The notes: generated by a model not told the origin, from the letters alone. A stretch of 64,000 nucleotides of DNA from Bradyrhizobium sp. LLZ17 (GCF_041200145.1 NZ_CP165734.1:5995001-6059000), one strand, 5' to 3'. Counted from the first letter of the stretch, positions 49,089 to 58,719 are shown. Translations and numbers: made by a program.

Positions 49089-49790
49089 TTAACGGACCAG
49101 CGACGGCCTCGCGATGAAGGTCATGCGCCAGGGGTTGTGGCCGATATTGGTGTTGGCGCGTTGCGCCGCGAAGCCCGCCGCCTTCAGCTTGGCGGTGATT
49201 TCATCCTCGCTGTAGCGTTGAAGCCCGATGCGCGAGCGCAAATGGCGGTAGTCCGACAGCGCGGTGCTGATCAGCCCGACCAAGGCATCCTTCAAGAAGC
49301 CGTGACGCAGGCCGAAGCTGAGCAGCGCCGCCACGTCGCGGCCCATGCCGACGCTGGGCTGGAGGATGTCGCCGAGCACCAACTTGCCGGACGGCGTCAA
49401 CAAGCGCCGGATGTTCCGGAGCGCGGCATCGAGTTCGTCCGCCGTCATGTATTGCGCGACCGAGTTCATGATGACGAGGTCGATGGACTGGTCGTGCATC
49501 GTGCGAACGTCATCGAGCGAGCGGACGCGGATGTTTGTATTGGGGGCAAATCGCGCGATCAGCCGGCCGCGCACGCCGGGCGCGGGCTCGGCCAGGATCA
49601 GCTTGCCGCAGGCCGCTGCCACCTGGCCAGCCGACAGCGCCTCGCCGCAGGCATAGTCCAGCACGGTCGCCTCGGGCGAGGTGATGTAGCCGATGATGTC
49701 CCGCGCGATGATCTGGAAGTGCAAATCGCGATGCAGCTTGCTCACATAGATCGTATGCGTCGAGTCGTAGTAATCGATCCAATCGTCCAT
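49089..49790 (-). CDS. Class I SAM-dependent methyltransferase
   Basis: 233 residues. SAM-binding motif I is VLDYACGEALSAGQVA (GxG replaced by CGE-A), motif II ILAEPAPGVRG, then DLVIMNSVAQYMTADELDAALRNIRRLLTPSGKLVLGDIL. The N-terminus contains HRDLHFQIIARDIIGYI. Resembles methyltransferases of surface-polysaccharide or unknown roles. It stands alone, divergent from dps. Substrate unknown. Confidence 0.85.
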   Translation of the reverse strand: MDDWIDYYDSTHTIYVSKLHRDLHFQIIARDIIGYITSPEATVLDYACGEALSAGQVAAACGKLILAEPAPGVRGRLIARFAPNTNIRVRSLDDVRTMHDQSIDLVIMNSVAQYMTADELDAALRNIRRLLTPSGKLVLGDILQPSVGMGRDVAALLSFGLRHGFLKDALVGLISTALSDYRHLRSRIGLQRYSEDEITAKLKAAGFAAQRANTNIGHNPWRMTFIARPSLVR

Positions 49791-49903
49791 GATGTCCGAG
49801 GGCCCCGGCCTAGCGGTTCCGGCGAAGGAACCGGCGCCGCCCGCTTGCGTTAGGGCTGCGACGGCGCGCCGTCAATGTCCGCGTCCTAACAGGAAGGTCC
49901 CCC

Positions 49904-50428
49904 GTGAGCAAAGCCCCCAATAAGGTCTCCTCCGATCTCGATACTCCCACCGATCTGCCGCCCCAGGCGGTCAAAAAGGTTTCCGAGGCGCTTAACGTGC
50001 TTCTGGCCGACGCGTTCGCGCTGTACCTGAAGACCAAGAACTTCCACTGGCACATCAGCGGTCGGCATTTCCGCGATTATCATCTGCTGCTCGATCAGCA
50101 ATCGGATCAGATTTTTGCCACCACCGACCAGCTCGCCGAGCGCGTCCGCAAGATCGGCGGCACCACGCTGAGGTCGATCGGCCAGGTCGCCAAGCTCCAG
50201 ACCATCAAGGACAACAACGAGGACTACGTCCCGCCGCGCGAGATGCTGCGCGAGCTGATGCAGGACAACAAGCATGTCGCCGCGGCGATGCGCAAAGCGC
50301 ACGAGGTCTGCGACGATGCCGACGACGTCGCCAGCGCCAGCATTCTTGAAACCTTCATCGACGAGACCGAGCGCCGCACCTGGTTCCTGTTCGAAGCCAC
50401 CCGCCAGGAAGGCGCCAACGAGTCGTAA
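49904..50428 (+). CDS. dps: DNA starvation/stationary-phase protection protein (Dps, ferritin-like)
   Basis: 174 residues. GTG start after AGGAAGG. The four-helix Dps fold with inter-subunit ferroxidase ligands KTKNFHWHISGRHFRDYHLLLDQQSDQIF, then TLRSIGQ and a C-terminal ETFIDETERRTWFLFEA helix. Oxidises Fe(II) with peroxide and stores iron, protecting DNA. The basic/polar N-terminal 20 residues may contact DNA. Confidence 0.93.
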   Translation: MSKAPNKVSSDLDTPTDLPPQAVKKVSEALNVLLADAFALYLKTKNFHWHISGRHFRDYHLLLDQQSDQIFATTDQLAERVRKIGGTTLRSIGQVAKLQTIKDNNEDYVPPREMLRELMQDNKHVAAAMRKAHEVCDDADDVASASILETFIDETERRTWFLFEATRQEGANES

Positions 50429-50439
50429 GGCACGCTGCA

Positions 50440-50530
50440 TAGGGTGAGCAAAGGCGCGCTCTTCGCGCGCCGTGCCCACCATCTATCCGCACAGGTCGAT
50501 TGGTGGGCACGCTCGCCTTTGCCCATCCTA
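50440..50530. repeat. Palindromic intergenic repeat (TAGGGTGAGCAAAGGCG family)
   Basis: Long arms TAGG-TGAGCAAAGGCG-... and ...CGCCTTTGCCCATCCTA are near-complements, with GGTGGGCAC / GTGCCCACC inside. Between convergent dps and cupin genes, where it could also terminate transcription. Confidence 0.75.
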
Positions 50531-50541
50531 CGGCACCGCCC

Positions 50542-51069
50542 TTATGGTTGGCGCCACAACCGCATCATCGGCCCATCCTTGCCCGTCACCGGATCGGCCG
50601 GCGGCAGCGTGACCTTGGGAATCGTCTTCAGCGCCTTGGCATGGTTCTCCGGCGTCGGCCGCGTGACCTCCATCTTCGCGCCCGGCGGATAGGCGCCGAT
50701 CACGCAAAAATCCTCGCTCGCCTTGATGCATTGATGTCCGGTGCCGGCGGGAAGGATGGCGACGTCGCCGGCCTTGATCTCCAGCTCCTGGCCGTTGTCG
50801 CCGCCGAAGCGCACGCGGGCGCTGCCACGCGCGACGCCGAGAACTTCGTGCACCGTCGCGTGATAGTGCAGATAATCGAAAATGCCGTTGCGCCACGTGC
50901 CGCCCCAGCCATTGGCGCTGAACAGGCTTTCGATGGTCTCTTCCGGATGCTTGGCGTCGAGCTTCACTGCGCCCTGATAAACGAGGAAGGGGAGCATGTT
51001 GTTCGGCACGAGCCCGTCATCCTCGAACACGATGGCGAGCGGCTCGGCATTGTCGCGGACGATGGACAT
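50542..51069 (-). CDS. Cupin-domain protein
   Basis: 175 residues. Cupin motif 1 YLHYHATVHEVLGVARGSARVRFGG (His-x-His-x-Glu-type metal ligands) and motif 2 IKAGDVAILPAGTGHQCIKAS (third His), giving one metal-binding barrel. YjlB-like length and order. ATG at 51069 has AGGAG upstream. Function unknown. Confidence 0.85.
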   Translation of the reverse strand: MSIVRDNAEPLAIVFEDDGLVPNNMLPFLVYQGAVKLDAKHPEETIESLFSANGWGGTWRNGIFDYLHYHATVHEVLGVARGSARVRFGGDNGQELEIKAGDVAILPAGTGHQCIKASEDFCVIGAYPPGAKMEVTRPTPENHAKALKTIPKVTLPPADPVTGKDGPMMRLWRQP

Positions 51070-51160
51070 GATGGGCTCCTGCGGCAGAGTGGCAGGAATC
51101 AACGAGCGTCGTGAGACGACGTTCCCTCCTCAGTCCGAGGCGACGCGCAGCGCGGAAGAC

Positions 51161-51188
51161 AAAAAAGCCCGGGACCAGGCCCGGGCTT
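51161..51188 (-). terminator. Terminator after carA
   Basis: AAGCCCGGGCC / GGACCCGGGCTT-type stem with T6 on the minus strand, 34 bp after the carA stop. Confidence 0.88.
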
Positions 51189-51221
51189 GATATCGTGAAG
51201 GCGGTTCAGAAAGAGAGCCGC

Positions 51222-52412
51222 TCACGCGCTCTTCTTCTGCCGCATCAAATCCGCAAATCGCTGGAAGAGATAATGGGAGTCGCGCGGGCCGGGCGATGCC
51301 TCAGGATGATACTGCACCGAGAACACCGGCCTGCCGTCGAGCTGGATGCCGCAATTGGAGCCGTCGAACAGCGAGATGTGGGTCTGCGTTGCGCCCTTCG
51401 GCAGCGTCTTCTCGTCCACGGCAAAGCCGTGGTTCATCGAGGTGATCTCGACCTTGCCGGTTGTCTCATCCTTCACGGGATGGTTGGCGCCGTGATGGCC
51501 CTGATGCATCTTCATGGTCTTGGCGCCGACGGCGAGGCCGAGCATCTGGTGACCGAGGCAAATGCCGAACATCGGCGTGCCCGACTTGATCACGTTCTGG
51601 ATCACCGGCACCGCATACTTGCCGGTCGCGGCCGGATCGCCCGGACCGTTGGACAGGAACACACCGTCCGGCTTCATCGCCAGAATGTCCTCGGCCGAGG
51701 TCGTTGCCGGCACCACTGTCACCCGGCAGCCGACGCCGGCCAGCAGGCGCAGGATGTTGCGCTTGATGCCGTAGTCGATCGCGACCACGTTGAACTCTGG
51801 CTTGTCCTGCCGGCTGAAACCCTTGTCCCACAGCCAGGGAGTTTCGTCCCAGGTGAAGCGCTGGCCGGAGGTGACCATCGGCACCAGGTCCATGCCCTCG
51901 AGGCCCGGCCACTCGCGCGCTTCTTCCTTGAGGCCATGCAGGTCGAACTCGCCGTCTTTGGCGTGCGCGATCACGGCGTTGGGCATGCCCTTGGAGCGGA
52001 TCAGCGCGGTCAGCGCACGGGTGTCGATGCCGGAGAGGCCGATGATGCCGCGCGCCTTGAGCCAGGCGTCGAGATGCTTGGTCGCGCGATAGTTCGAAGG
52101 ATCGGTGATGGCGGTGCGCAGGATCACGCCGCGCGCGCCGGGCGTCGCGGCCATGTTCACCGTCTCGATGTCTTCCTCGTTGGTGCCGACATTGCCGATA
52201 TGCGGGAAGGTGAAGGTGATCAGCTGCCCTGCATAGGAGGGATCGGTCAAAATCTCCTCGTAGCCGGTCATCGCGGTGTTGAAGCAGACTTCACCGACGG
52301 CATGGCCTTCGGCGCCGAGACCGAAGCCTTCGAGCACCGTGCCATCGGCGAGCACGAGGAGCGCGGTCGGTTTGTGGTCCGGCCAGGCGAGATCGTTGTC
52401 ATGTTGTGTCAT
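51222..52412 (-). CDS. carA: Carbamoyl-phosphate synthase small subunit (glutaminase)
   Basis: 396 residues. N-terminal CPSase_sm domain (LVLADGTVLEGFGLGAEG, GEVCFNTAMTGYEEILTDPSY) and C-terminal class I glutamine amidotransferase with Cys in GICLGHQML and His/Glu in YHPEASPGPRD. Delivers ammonia to CarB, encoded 4 kb downstream on the same strand. The LSNGPGDP oxyanion loop is present. It is divergent from yqeY, the usual alphaproteobacterial neighbourhood. Confidence 0.96.
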   Translation of the reverse strand: MTQHDNDLAWPDHKPTALLVLADGTVLEGFGLGAEGHAVGEVCFNTAMTGYEEILTDPSYAGQLITFTFPHIGNVGTNEEDIETVNMAATPGARGVILRTAITDPSNYRATKHLDAWLKARGIIGLSGIDTRALTALIRSKGMPNAVIAHAKDGEFDLHGLKEEAREWPGLEGMDLVPMVTSGQRFTWDETPWLWDKGFSRQDKPEFNVVAIDYGIKRNILRLLAGVGCRVTVVPATTSAEDILAMKPDGVFLSNGPGDPAATGKYAVPVIQNVIKSGTPMFGICLGHQMLGLAVGAKTMKMHQGHHGANHPVKDETTGKVEITSMNHGFAVDEKTLPKGATQTHISLFDGSNCGIQLDGRPVFSVQYHPEASPGPRDSHYLFQRFADLMRQKKSA

Positions 52413-52644
52413 GAGCCCGGTTCATAGTCCCGGCGGGCGCCGCCGTCAAAGCGGAGACGGGCGGATTCACATGCGTTTTTGCATATTTGACGGCCTCCTC
52501 AGGCAGTTAAAGCTGGAATAGGTAATTTTCGCGCAGTTTCGGCGCCCGGATCGGAAACAATGAACCGCGGCCCGACAGGGCCGGTATGGCCTCTTTGCCG
52601 CAAACGGCTTAGATCAGGCGGAATGGATTGAGAGGATCACGGCC

Positions 52645-53101
52645 ATGTTGCGCGACGACATCAACAATGCGGTTAAGGAGGCCATGAAGGCCAAGGAGGA
52701 GCGCAAGCTCTCCACGCTGCGCATGGTCAACTCGACCATCAAGAACGCCGACATCGAGGCGCGCGGGAACGGCAAGCCCCCGCTCAGCGATGCCGACCTG
52801 CTGGCCGTGCTCCAGAAGATGATCAAGCAGCGCCGAGGAATCGGTCGAGCTCTACGACAAGGGCGGTCGCGCCGAGCTCGCCGCGCAGGAGCGCGAGGAG
52901 ATCGCGGTGATCTCCGCGTATTTGCCGAAGCAGATGTCGGACGATGACGTGAAGAAGGCGATTTCCGAGATCATTGCCGAAACCGGCGCCGCCGGTATGA
53001 AGGACATGGGCAAGGTGATCGCGGCGTTGAAGGCGAAATACGCCGGGCAAATGGATTTTGGCAAAGCCAGTGGGTTGGTGAAGGCTGCGCTGACGGGTTA
53101 G
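52645..53101 (+). CDS. yqeY: GatB/YqeY domain protein, frameshifted
   Basis: About 151 residues after removing one base at the CC doublet 52833-52834 (joins LLAVLQKMIKQR to EESVELYDKGGRAELA). N-terminal helical part MLRDDINNAVKEAMKAKEERKLSTLRMVNSTIKNADIEAR and C-terminal KAISEIIAETGAAGMKDMGKVIAALKAKYAGQMDFGKAS. Small soluble protein related to the tRNA-binding tail of amidotransferase GatB; exact role unclear. Confidence 0.88.
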
Positions 53102-53105
53102 CTCT

Positions 53106-53252
53106 TTCCCTCTCCCCTTGTGGGAGAGGGTGCCTCGCGAAGCGAGGCGGGTGAGGGGGTCTCTCCGCGAGTGCCCCTCTCGCATTTCGACTCGCGGAAG
53201 CGACCCCTCATCCGGCGCTTCGCGCCACCTTCTCCCACAAGGGGAAAAGGCG
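53106..53252. repeat. Palindromic intergenic repeat (CCCCTTGTGGGAGAGGG family)
   Basis: Outer CTCCCCTTGTGGGAGAGGG and CTTCTCCCACAAGGGG; inner CTCGCGAAGCGAG and GGCGCTTCGCGCC. Same composite as 38611-38764 and the IS-split copy at 4271/5461. Confidence 0.87.
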
Positions 53253-53310
53253 CACCTTTGTTGCTGCTGCAATCCGGTCTAGTTTCTCCCGACAGAAAAA
53301 TCGGGAGGCA

Positions 53311-54456
53311 ATGATGACCGGCGCCATAAAACCGTTTCGCATCGCCGTCAGCGACGACGTCCTCATAGACCTCAAGTCGCGTCTCGCGCGTACGCGCTGG
53401 CCGGAGGCGGAGCTGGTCGACGACTGGAGCCAGGGCGCGCCGCTGAAGTGGATCCAGGAGATCTGCGGCTACTGGGCGAACGAGTACGATTGGCGGGCGC
53501 GTGAGGCCAAGCTCAACCGCTTTGAGCAGTTCACGACCGAGATCGACGGGCTCGACATCCACTTCCTGCACGTCCGGTCGAAAGAACCGTCCGCGCTGCC
53601 GCTCATCATCACCCATGGCTGGCCCGGCTCGATCGTCGAATTCCAGAAGGTGATCGCCCCGCTGGTCGATCCGGCCGCGCATGGCGGCGATCCCGCGGAT
53701 GCCTTTCACGTCATCTGCCCCTCATTGCCGGGCTTCGGCTTCTCCTCCAAACCCGAGACCACCGGCTGGGGCGTCGATCGCATCGCCGCGGCCTGGGCGA
53801 GGCTGATGGATCGGCTGGGCTATGCGCGCTATGGCGCGCAAGGCGGCGATTGGGGCTCGGCGGTGACGACCTCGCTTGGCATGCAGGACCGTGAGCATTG
53901 CGCCGGCATCCACATTACGCTCGCCTTCAATGCAGCGCCGAAGGTCGAGGGCGCGCCCACCGCGGAAGAGAAGCGTGCACTCGCCGGCCTCAAGCACTAT
54001 GTCGATGTCGACTCCGGCTATTCCAAGCAGCAGTCGACGCGTCCGCAGACGCTCGGCTATGCACTGACGGACTCGCCGAGCGGACAGGCGGCCTGGATCC
54101 TGGAAAAGTTCTGGGCCTGGACCGATTGCGACGGCCATCCCGAGAACATCCTTGGCAAGGACGAACTGCTCGACAATGTCATGCTTTACTGGGTGACCGA
54201 GACGGCAACTTCGTCGGCGCGGCTCTATTGGGAGAGCTTTGGCAAGCGCCGCACGACCCCGGTGGTGAAGGTGCCGACCGGTGTCGCCGTGTTCCCCAAA
54301 GAGATCATCACGCCGGTACGCCGCTGGATGGAGCCGAACTTCCCCAACATCACGCATTGGAGCGAGATCGAAAAGGGCGGGCACTTCGCCGCATTCGAGC
54401 AGCCGGAATTGTTCGTGCGGGATGTGAGAAGGTTCTTCGCGACAGTGCGCCGTTAG
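53311..54456 (+). CDS. Epoxide hydrolase family protein (EHN plus alpha/beta hydrolase)
   Basis: 381 residues. An N-terminal EHN domain (DVLIDLKSRLARTRWPE, WANEYDWRAREAKLNRFEQF) precedes the alpha/beta hydrolase with oxyanion HGWPGSIVEF, nucleophile Asp in GAQGGDWGSAVTT, and catalytic His in IEKGGHFAAFEQPELF. Opens epoxides to diols, perhaps for xenobiotics or lipids. GGGAGG precedes paired ATGs at 53311/53314. Similar proteins are used widely in soil bacteria; substrate unknown. Confidence 0.92.
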   Translation: MMTGAIKPFRIAVSDDVLIDLKSRLARTRWPEAELVDDWSQGAPLKWIQEICGYWANEYDWRAREAKLNRFEQFTTEIDGLDIHFLHVRSKEPSALPLIITHGWPGSIVEFQKVIAPLVDPAAHGGDPADAFHVICPSLPGFGFSSKPETTGWGVDRIAAAWARLMDRLGYARYGAQGGDWGSAVTTSLGMQDREHCAGIHITLAFNAAPKVEGAPTAEEKRALAGLKHYVDVDSGYSKQQSTRPQTLGYALTDSPSGQAAWILEKFWAWTDCDGHPENILGKDELLDNVMLYWVTETATSSARLYWESFGKRRTTPVVKVPTGVAVFPKEIITPVRRWMEPNFPNITHWSEIEKGGHFAAFEQPELFVRDVRRFFATVRR

Positions 54457-54618
54457 GGACGAATTTGGTTGGGTGCGCGAGACCTTCGGGATCTCTCGCG
54501 AGAATTCGCGCCTCGCGGTATTGTTAGACCGCTCGCTCTGGTGCCGGCTTCGCTTCACGCGTGCAACCTCCCCACGCGCGCGCTAACATCATCGCTAAAC
54601 TACCACCGCGGCCAAGAA

Positions 54619-55131
54619 CTACGGCACCTTGACCCCCATCGCCTTCAACGCCGCGAGCATCTGCGCCGGCGGCGCCATCGTGATCTGCGGCGCCTTGCCG
54701 GTTTCCAGCAAACTCTTCAGCCCAGACAGGATCGCGGGCCAGCCGGTGCGGCCGCCGGAGAGGATGTCGTCGCTGAGCGGACGGTCGTGGCGTTCGCTCA
54801 TGGTGAGGCGGACGGCCTCGCCCGCGGGGTCGATCTCATAGGTCACGAGCGTGGTCCCGAGCTTGGCGACGAGGTCGGGCCAGTCGACATTCCATGTCAC
54901 GGTCAGTTTTTTCGGCGGGTCGTACTCCAACACTTCGCCGGAGATGTGCAACGCGCCGTCCGGCGCGCGCACGATGAACGTGCCGCCGAGCTTTGGCTGC
55001 ATCTCCACCGCAAAGCCGGAAAAATATTTGCGGCTGAACTCGGCCGAGGTCAGCGCCTCCCACACCTTGTCCGGCGTGGAAGCGATGTAGATGGTGTAGA
55101 CCGTCAGCGGCTTGAACTGATCGAGGTTCAT
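54619..55131 (-). CDS. SRPBCC (AHSA1) domain protein
   Basis: 170 residues: TVYTIYIASTPDKVWEALTSAEFSRKYFSGF, PDGALHISGEVLEYDPPKKLTVTWNVDW, and a C-terminal WPAILSGLKSLLETG segment, the AHSA1/START-like hydrophobic cavity fold. The ATG overlaps the upstream stop (ATGA), so it is the third gene of an arsR-SRPBCC-SRPBCC operon. Ligand unknown. Confidence 0.88.
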   Translation of the reverse strand: MNLDQFKPLTVYTIYIASTPDKVWEALTSAEFSRKYFSGFAVEMQPKLGGTFIVRAPDGALHISGEVLEYDPPKKLTVTWNVDWPDLVAKLGTTLVTYEIDPAGEAVRLTMSERHDRPLSDDILSGGRTGWPAILSGLKSLLETGKAPQITMAPPAQMLAALKAMGVKVP

Positions 55132-55598
55132 CGCGCATCAAATCCCTTGTTGAGCGCTGCGCGCGGAATGGCGAGCGTTTGGCCTCTCTCCAGCAGGCTC
55201 TTCAATCCGGACAGGATCGCGGGCCAGCCATTGGAGACCGCACCGAGATATTTTCCGCCTTCGACGAAGCCGTCATGCAACACCGTCAGCCGCGTCAGCG
55301 AACCGAACGGTTCGAGCGTAAACACGACGCGCGAGATCGGCTCACTGCGAAGCTCTTCAAATTTCTGGTGCTTGAAGCTGTAGGACAGCCGCCGTGGCGG
55401 ATCGGCCTCCAGGATCTCGCCCGAATCGGTGGTTTCGCCATCCATCAGCAGCGCGAAGGGCGAACCGACCTTCCAGTCCGACCTGACCTCTGCGCCGAAC
55501 CAGTATTGCCTGGTGAATTCGCTCGACGTCAGCGCCTCCCACAGCTTCTCCGGCGTGGTCTCGATCTAGCTCACATAAACGAATTGCGGTTTACTCAT
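55128..55598 (-). CDS. SRPBCC (AHSA1) domain protein with in-frame amber codon
   Basis: 156 codons from the ATG at 55598, which overlaps the ArsR stop. Codon 11 is TAG (55566-55568) where relatives have Tyr (VYVSYIETTPEKLW expected), so only the 10-residue start or a later restart could be made. The rest (LWEALTSSEFTRQYWFG, ADPPRRLSYSFKHQKFEEL, WPAILSGLKSLLERG) is intact. A single C-to-G change explains it: recent nonsense mutation or read error. Confidence 0.75.
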
Positions 55599-55917
55599 CG
55601 CGCTTCTCCAACTGACGTTTCAATTCGCTGAGCGCGGCGAGCTTGCCGCGCTCGAATTTCCTGATCCAGCGTTCGCCGATCTGATGGATCGGCACCGGGT
55701 TGAGGTAATGCAGCTTCTCGCGGCCATGCCTGAGGGTCGTGACCAGATTGGCCTCTTCGAGAATGACAAGGTGTTTTGTGACCGCCTGTCGCGTCATCTC
55801 CAGGCCCTCGCAGAGTTCGTTGAGCGTCTGGCCGTTCCTGGCGTGAAGCCTGTCCAGCAGCGACCGTCGTGATGCATCCGCGAGCGCCTTGAAGACCTCA
55901 TCCATGCGGGCCATCAT
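55591..55917 (-). CDS. ArsR-family transcriptional regulator of the SRPBCC operon
   Basis: About 108 residues. Winged HTH MDEVFKALADASRRSLLDRLHARNGQTLNELCEGLEMTRQAVTKHLVILEEANLVTTLRHGREKLHYLNPVPIHQIGERW, the type that usually precedes AHSA1 genes. No metal-binding cysteines of the ArsR sensor kind. The start is uncertain (ATGs at 55917 and 55905). Operon head; first gene of three translationally coupled genes. Confidence 0.9.
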   Translation of the reverse strand: MMARMDEVFKALADASRRSLLDRLHARNGQTLNELCEGLEMTRQAVTKHLVILEEANLVTTLRHGREKLHYLNPVPIHQIGERWIRKFERGKLAALSELKRQLEKRDE

Positions 55918-56040
55918 AAGCAACCAAATGGTTGCATGTCAAGCGGTGTCATTCCCGGCAAGAGATCGTGTTTTTGGCGCACGCGAGCGGCTGTGCTAGC
56001 ATCATGGTTCAGCCAACGCAGATTGGTTCCGGGAGGGTCG

Positions 56041-57486
56041 ATGATCAGCCGTGTTCGACTTGCTGCTTGCCTTATCCTTTTCGCCAGCAGCGCCAACGTC
56101 CACGCCCAAAAGCAGATGGTCGGAGCGCCGCCTGAGGCTTCCAACATGAAGCTGGTCGGCACCAACGACCTCCAGGCGCGCAGCGCCTATCAGCCGACCA
56201 TCCATCATCAGGGCGATCGCTGGATCGCCTATATCGGCCATCACGGTGGCACCGAGGACGTGCCCGCGCCGGTCAATCCGATGACGGGGCAGGCCGAGCC
56301 GAACGGAACCTCGATCCTCGATGTCACCGACCCCGCACATCCGAAATATCTGCGGCACCTTCCTGGGCAGGAAGGCAAGTATGAATCGGGTGGCGCGCAG
56401 ATGGTGCGGGTGTGCGACGGCAAGTCGTTGCCGAAGGGCGATCCCAATGCCGTCTACATGCTGCGCACCTTCGGCAGCGAGGCGCATGAGATCTGGAACG
56501 TCGCCAATCCCGCCAGCCCCGTGCTCATCACCCGCATCGGCGGCTTGAAGGACACGCACAAGAGTTGGTGGGAGTGCGACACCGGCATCGCCTATCTCGT
56601 TTCGGGCGCGCCGGACTGGCGCACGCGGCGGATGACGCAGGTCTATGATCTCAGCGACCCCGCACATCCGCAGAAGATCAGGGATTTCGGCTTGCCCGGT
56701 CAGGAGCCCGGTTCGACCGGCCCGGTGCCGACCGAGCTGCACGGGCCGATCTCGACCGGTCCCACCGGCAACCGCGTCTACTTCGGCTACGGCACCAACA
56801 AAGGCGGCATCCTGCAGATCGTCGATCGCGAGAAGCTCTTGAGCGGCGGCAAGGAACCGACGCCGGATAATTTGCGCTATCCCGAGATCTCGCGGCTGCC
56901 GATGTCCGCGTTCAACGGCGCCCATACCACGTTCCCGATGCTCGACATGCCCATCGCGGAATTCGCCGAGGACAAGGATGGCAAGACCCGCGACATCGTC
57001 ATGATCGTGGATGAGGCGATTTTGAACGAATGCGGCGAGGCGCGGCAGATGGTGTGGTTCGCCGACGTCACCACCGAGGCGCGGCCGATGATGATCTCGA
57101 GCTACACCGTGCCGGAGGCGAGCGGCCAGTTCTGCCAGCGCGGCGGCCGCTTCGGCTCGCATTCGTCGAACGAAAGCATGGCGCCGGTCTACTACAAGAA
57201 GATGGCCTTCATCGCCTTCTTCAATGCCGGCGTGCGCGCGCTCGACATCCGCGATCCCTATCACCCCAAGGAAGTCGGCTATTTCATTCCCGCGATCACG
57301 AGCGCGACCGACAAGCGCTGCATTCCGATCGAAGGCGGCGAGCGCTGCAAGGTTGCGATCCAGACCAACAATGTCGAGACCGATGATCGCGGCTACATCT
57401 ACATCGTCGATCGCGCCAACACGGGGCTGCACATCCTCGAGCTCACCGGCGCGGCGCGGGCCGTTGCCGGCCTGCCGAGGAGCTGA
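56041..57486 (+). CDS. Secreted LVIVD-repeat beta-propeller-like protein
   Basis: 481 residues with a signal peptide (LAACLILFASSANVHAQ). The mature protein has repeated ILDVTDPAHPKYLRHL, VANPASPVLITRIGGL, VYDLSDPAHPQKIRDFG, ALDIRDPYHPKEVGYF blades, the LVIVD pattern of extracellular propellers. Cys residues are spread (VRVCDG, WWECDT, NECGE, FCQRGG, RCIPIEGGERCKV), suggesting disulfides. ATG at 56041 with GGGAGGGTCG upstream. Function unknown. Confidence 0.82.
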   Translation: MISRVRLAACLILFASSANVHAQKQMVGAPPEASNMKLVGTNDLQARSAYQPTIHHQGDRWIAYIGHHGGTEDVPAPVNPMTGQAEPNGTSILDVTDPAHPKYLRHLPGQEGKYESGGAQMVRVCDGKSLPKGDPNAVYMLRTFGSEAHEIWNVANPASPVLITRIGGLKDTHKSWWECDTGIAYLVSGAPDWRTRRMTQVYDLSDPAHPQKIRDFGLPGQEPGSTGPVPTELHGPISTGPTGNRVYFGYGTNKGGILQIVDREKLLSGGKEPTPDNLRYPEISRLPMSAFNGAHTTFPMLDMPIAEFAEDKDGKTRDIVMIVDEAILNECGEARQMVWFADVTTEARPMMISSYTVPEASGQFCQRGGRFGSHSSNESMAPVYYKKMAFIAFFNAGVRALDIRDPYHPKEVGYFIPAITSATDKRCIPIEGGERCKVAIQTNNVETDDRGYIYIVDRANTGLHILELTGAARAVAGLPRS

Positions 57487-57491
57487 TCGTC

Positions 57492-58033
57492 ATGCGGGGC
57501 GCGGCGGCAATAGCGGCAGGGCTCATCGCGCTCGGCGTGTCGGCCGTGTGGGCGTGTCAACTCGCGCCGTCACCGGCTGAAGAGCTGAGCATTGGCGCGA
57601 GATTGCCTGGGCCTTCCCGCGTGACGGCTGGCCCGCCGGCCGAGCGTTCCGCTGTGATGGCGCTTGCGAAGGTGCCGAACTCTACGTCCGCGCAAAGCTC
57701 GGGTTCTGCAATTGCGACCGCGGTGTCGCCGATGACGACGAGGTCGATCGCGTGACCGATCTCGATCTGATCAGCCGGCGTTTTGCCGCGATTGCGCCCG
57801 GCAAGGAAGTGGACATCGGAGATCTGCGCGGTCGTGCCAGGCGCTATGATCTCGACATGCCCGACGGCGCCCGCCACGCCGCAATCGGCATCGCCGTGTC
57901 CCGGCGATGCAATCTGCTGGTCGCGGTGACGCAAGGCAATGTGGAAGCAAACACCGTGCAGCGCGCGGCGCTCGTCTTTCTCGGAACCCAGGAGATGAAG
58001 ACGTGGATCGGCGCTGCGCTCGACGGACGGTGA
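57492..58033 (+). CDS. Secreted hypothetical protein, frameshifted
   Basis: About 181 residues if one base is added near 57583 (joins APSPAEE to EHWREIAWAFPRDGWPAG). Signal peptide MRGAAAIAAGLIALGVSAVWAC; the mature part carries cysteines in AFRCDGACEGAEL and KLGFCNCDRG, then DLDLISRRFAAIAPGKEVDIGDLRGRARRYDL and a C-terminal MKTWIGAALDGR. It starts 3 bp after the LVIVD gene stop, suggesting one transcript. No known family recognised. Confidence 0.6.
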
Positions 58034-58098
58034 TGGTGCTTCCGTTCCCGCCTGCGCCATGCATTAATGACCCGAACCGCCCCCAGCGAGTCTCCGCC

Positions 58099-58719
58099 AT
58101 GATGTCCCTGCAAGCCTATCTCGCCTTTCTCGCCGCCTGCGTTGCACTTGCGCTGTTGCCCGGGCCGATCGTGACGCTCGTCATCGCCAATGGCCTGCGC
58201 CATGGCACGCGTGCCGCGCTGACCAACGTCGCCGGTGCGCAGGCGGGTCTCGCGATCGTGATCGGTGTCGTCGCGATCGGCCTGACATCGCTGATGGCGA
58301 CCATGGGCTACTGGTTCGACTGGGTGCGGTTTGCCGGCGCAGCCTATTTGATCTGGCTCGGGATCAGGCTGATCTGGGCGCCGATCGAAGGCGTCAAGGT
58401 CGACGAGCCGCCGGTGCCGCCGCGCGGCGGCTTCTTCCTGCAAGGTTTTCTGGTGCTGCTGTCGAACCCGAAGGTGCTGGTGTTCTTCGGCGCCTTCATC
58501 CCGCAGTTCATGGACATGAACCGCGACCATTTCCCGCAGGTCGCACTGTTGGGCGCCACCTTCATGGTGACGGCCGCGATGACCGATGCGCTCTACGCCA
58601 CCGCCGCCGGGCGCGCGCGAAAATTTTTCTCGGCTCGCCGTACACGGATGATGTCGCGCGTCTCTGGTGGCTTCATGATCGGCGGCGGCATCTGGCTGGC
58701 GCTGACCCGGGCGAAATAG
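58099..58719 (+). CDS. LysE/RhtB-family amino-acid exporter
   Basis: 206 residues, 6 TM. LALLPGPIVTLVIANGLRHGTRAALTNVAGAQAGLAIVIG is the LysE signature start; SNPKVLVFFGAFIPQFMD in the middle. ATG at 58099 (or 58102). Exports amino acids or homoserine-lactone-like compounds; substrate unknown. Confidence 0.92.
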   Translation: MMSLQAYLAFLAACVALALLPGPIVTLVIANGLRHGTRAALTNVAGAQAGLAIVIGVVAIGLTSLMATMGYWFDWVRFAGAAYLIWLGIRLIWAPIEGVKVDEPPVPPRGGFFLQGFLVLLSNPKVLVFFGAFIPQFMDMNRDHFPQVALLGATFMVTAAMTDALYATAAGRARKFFSARRTRMMSRVSGGFMIGGGIWLALTRAK

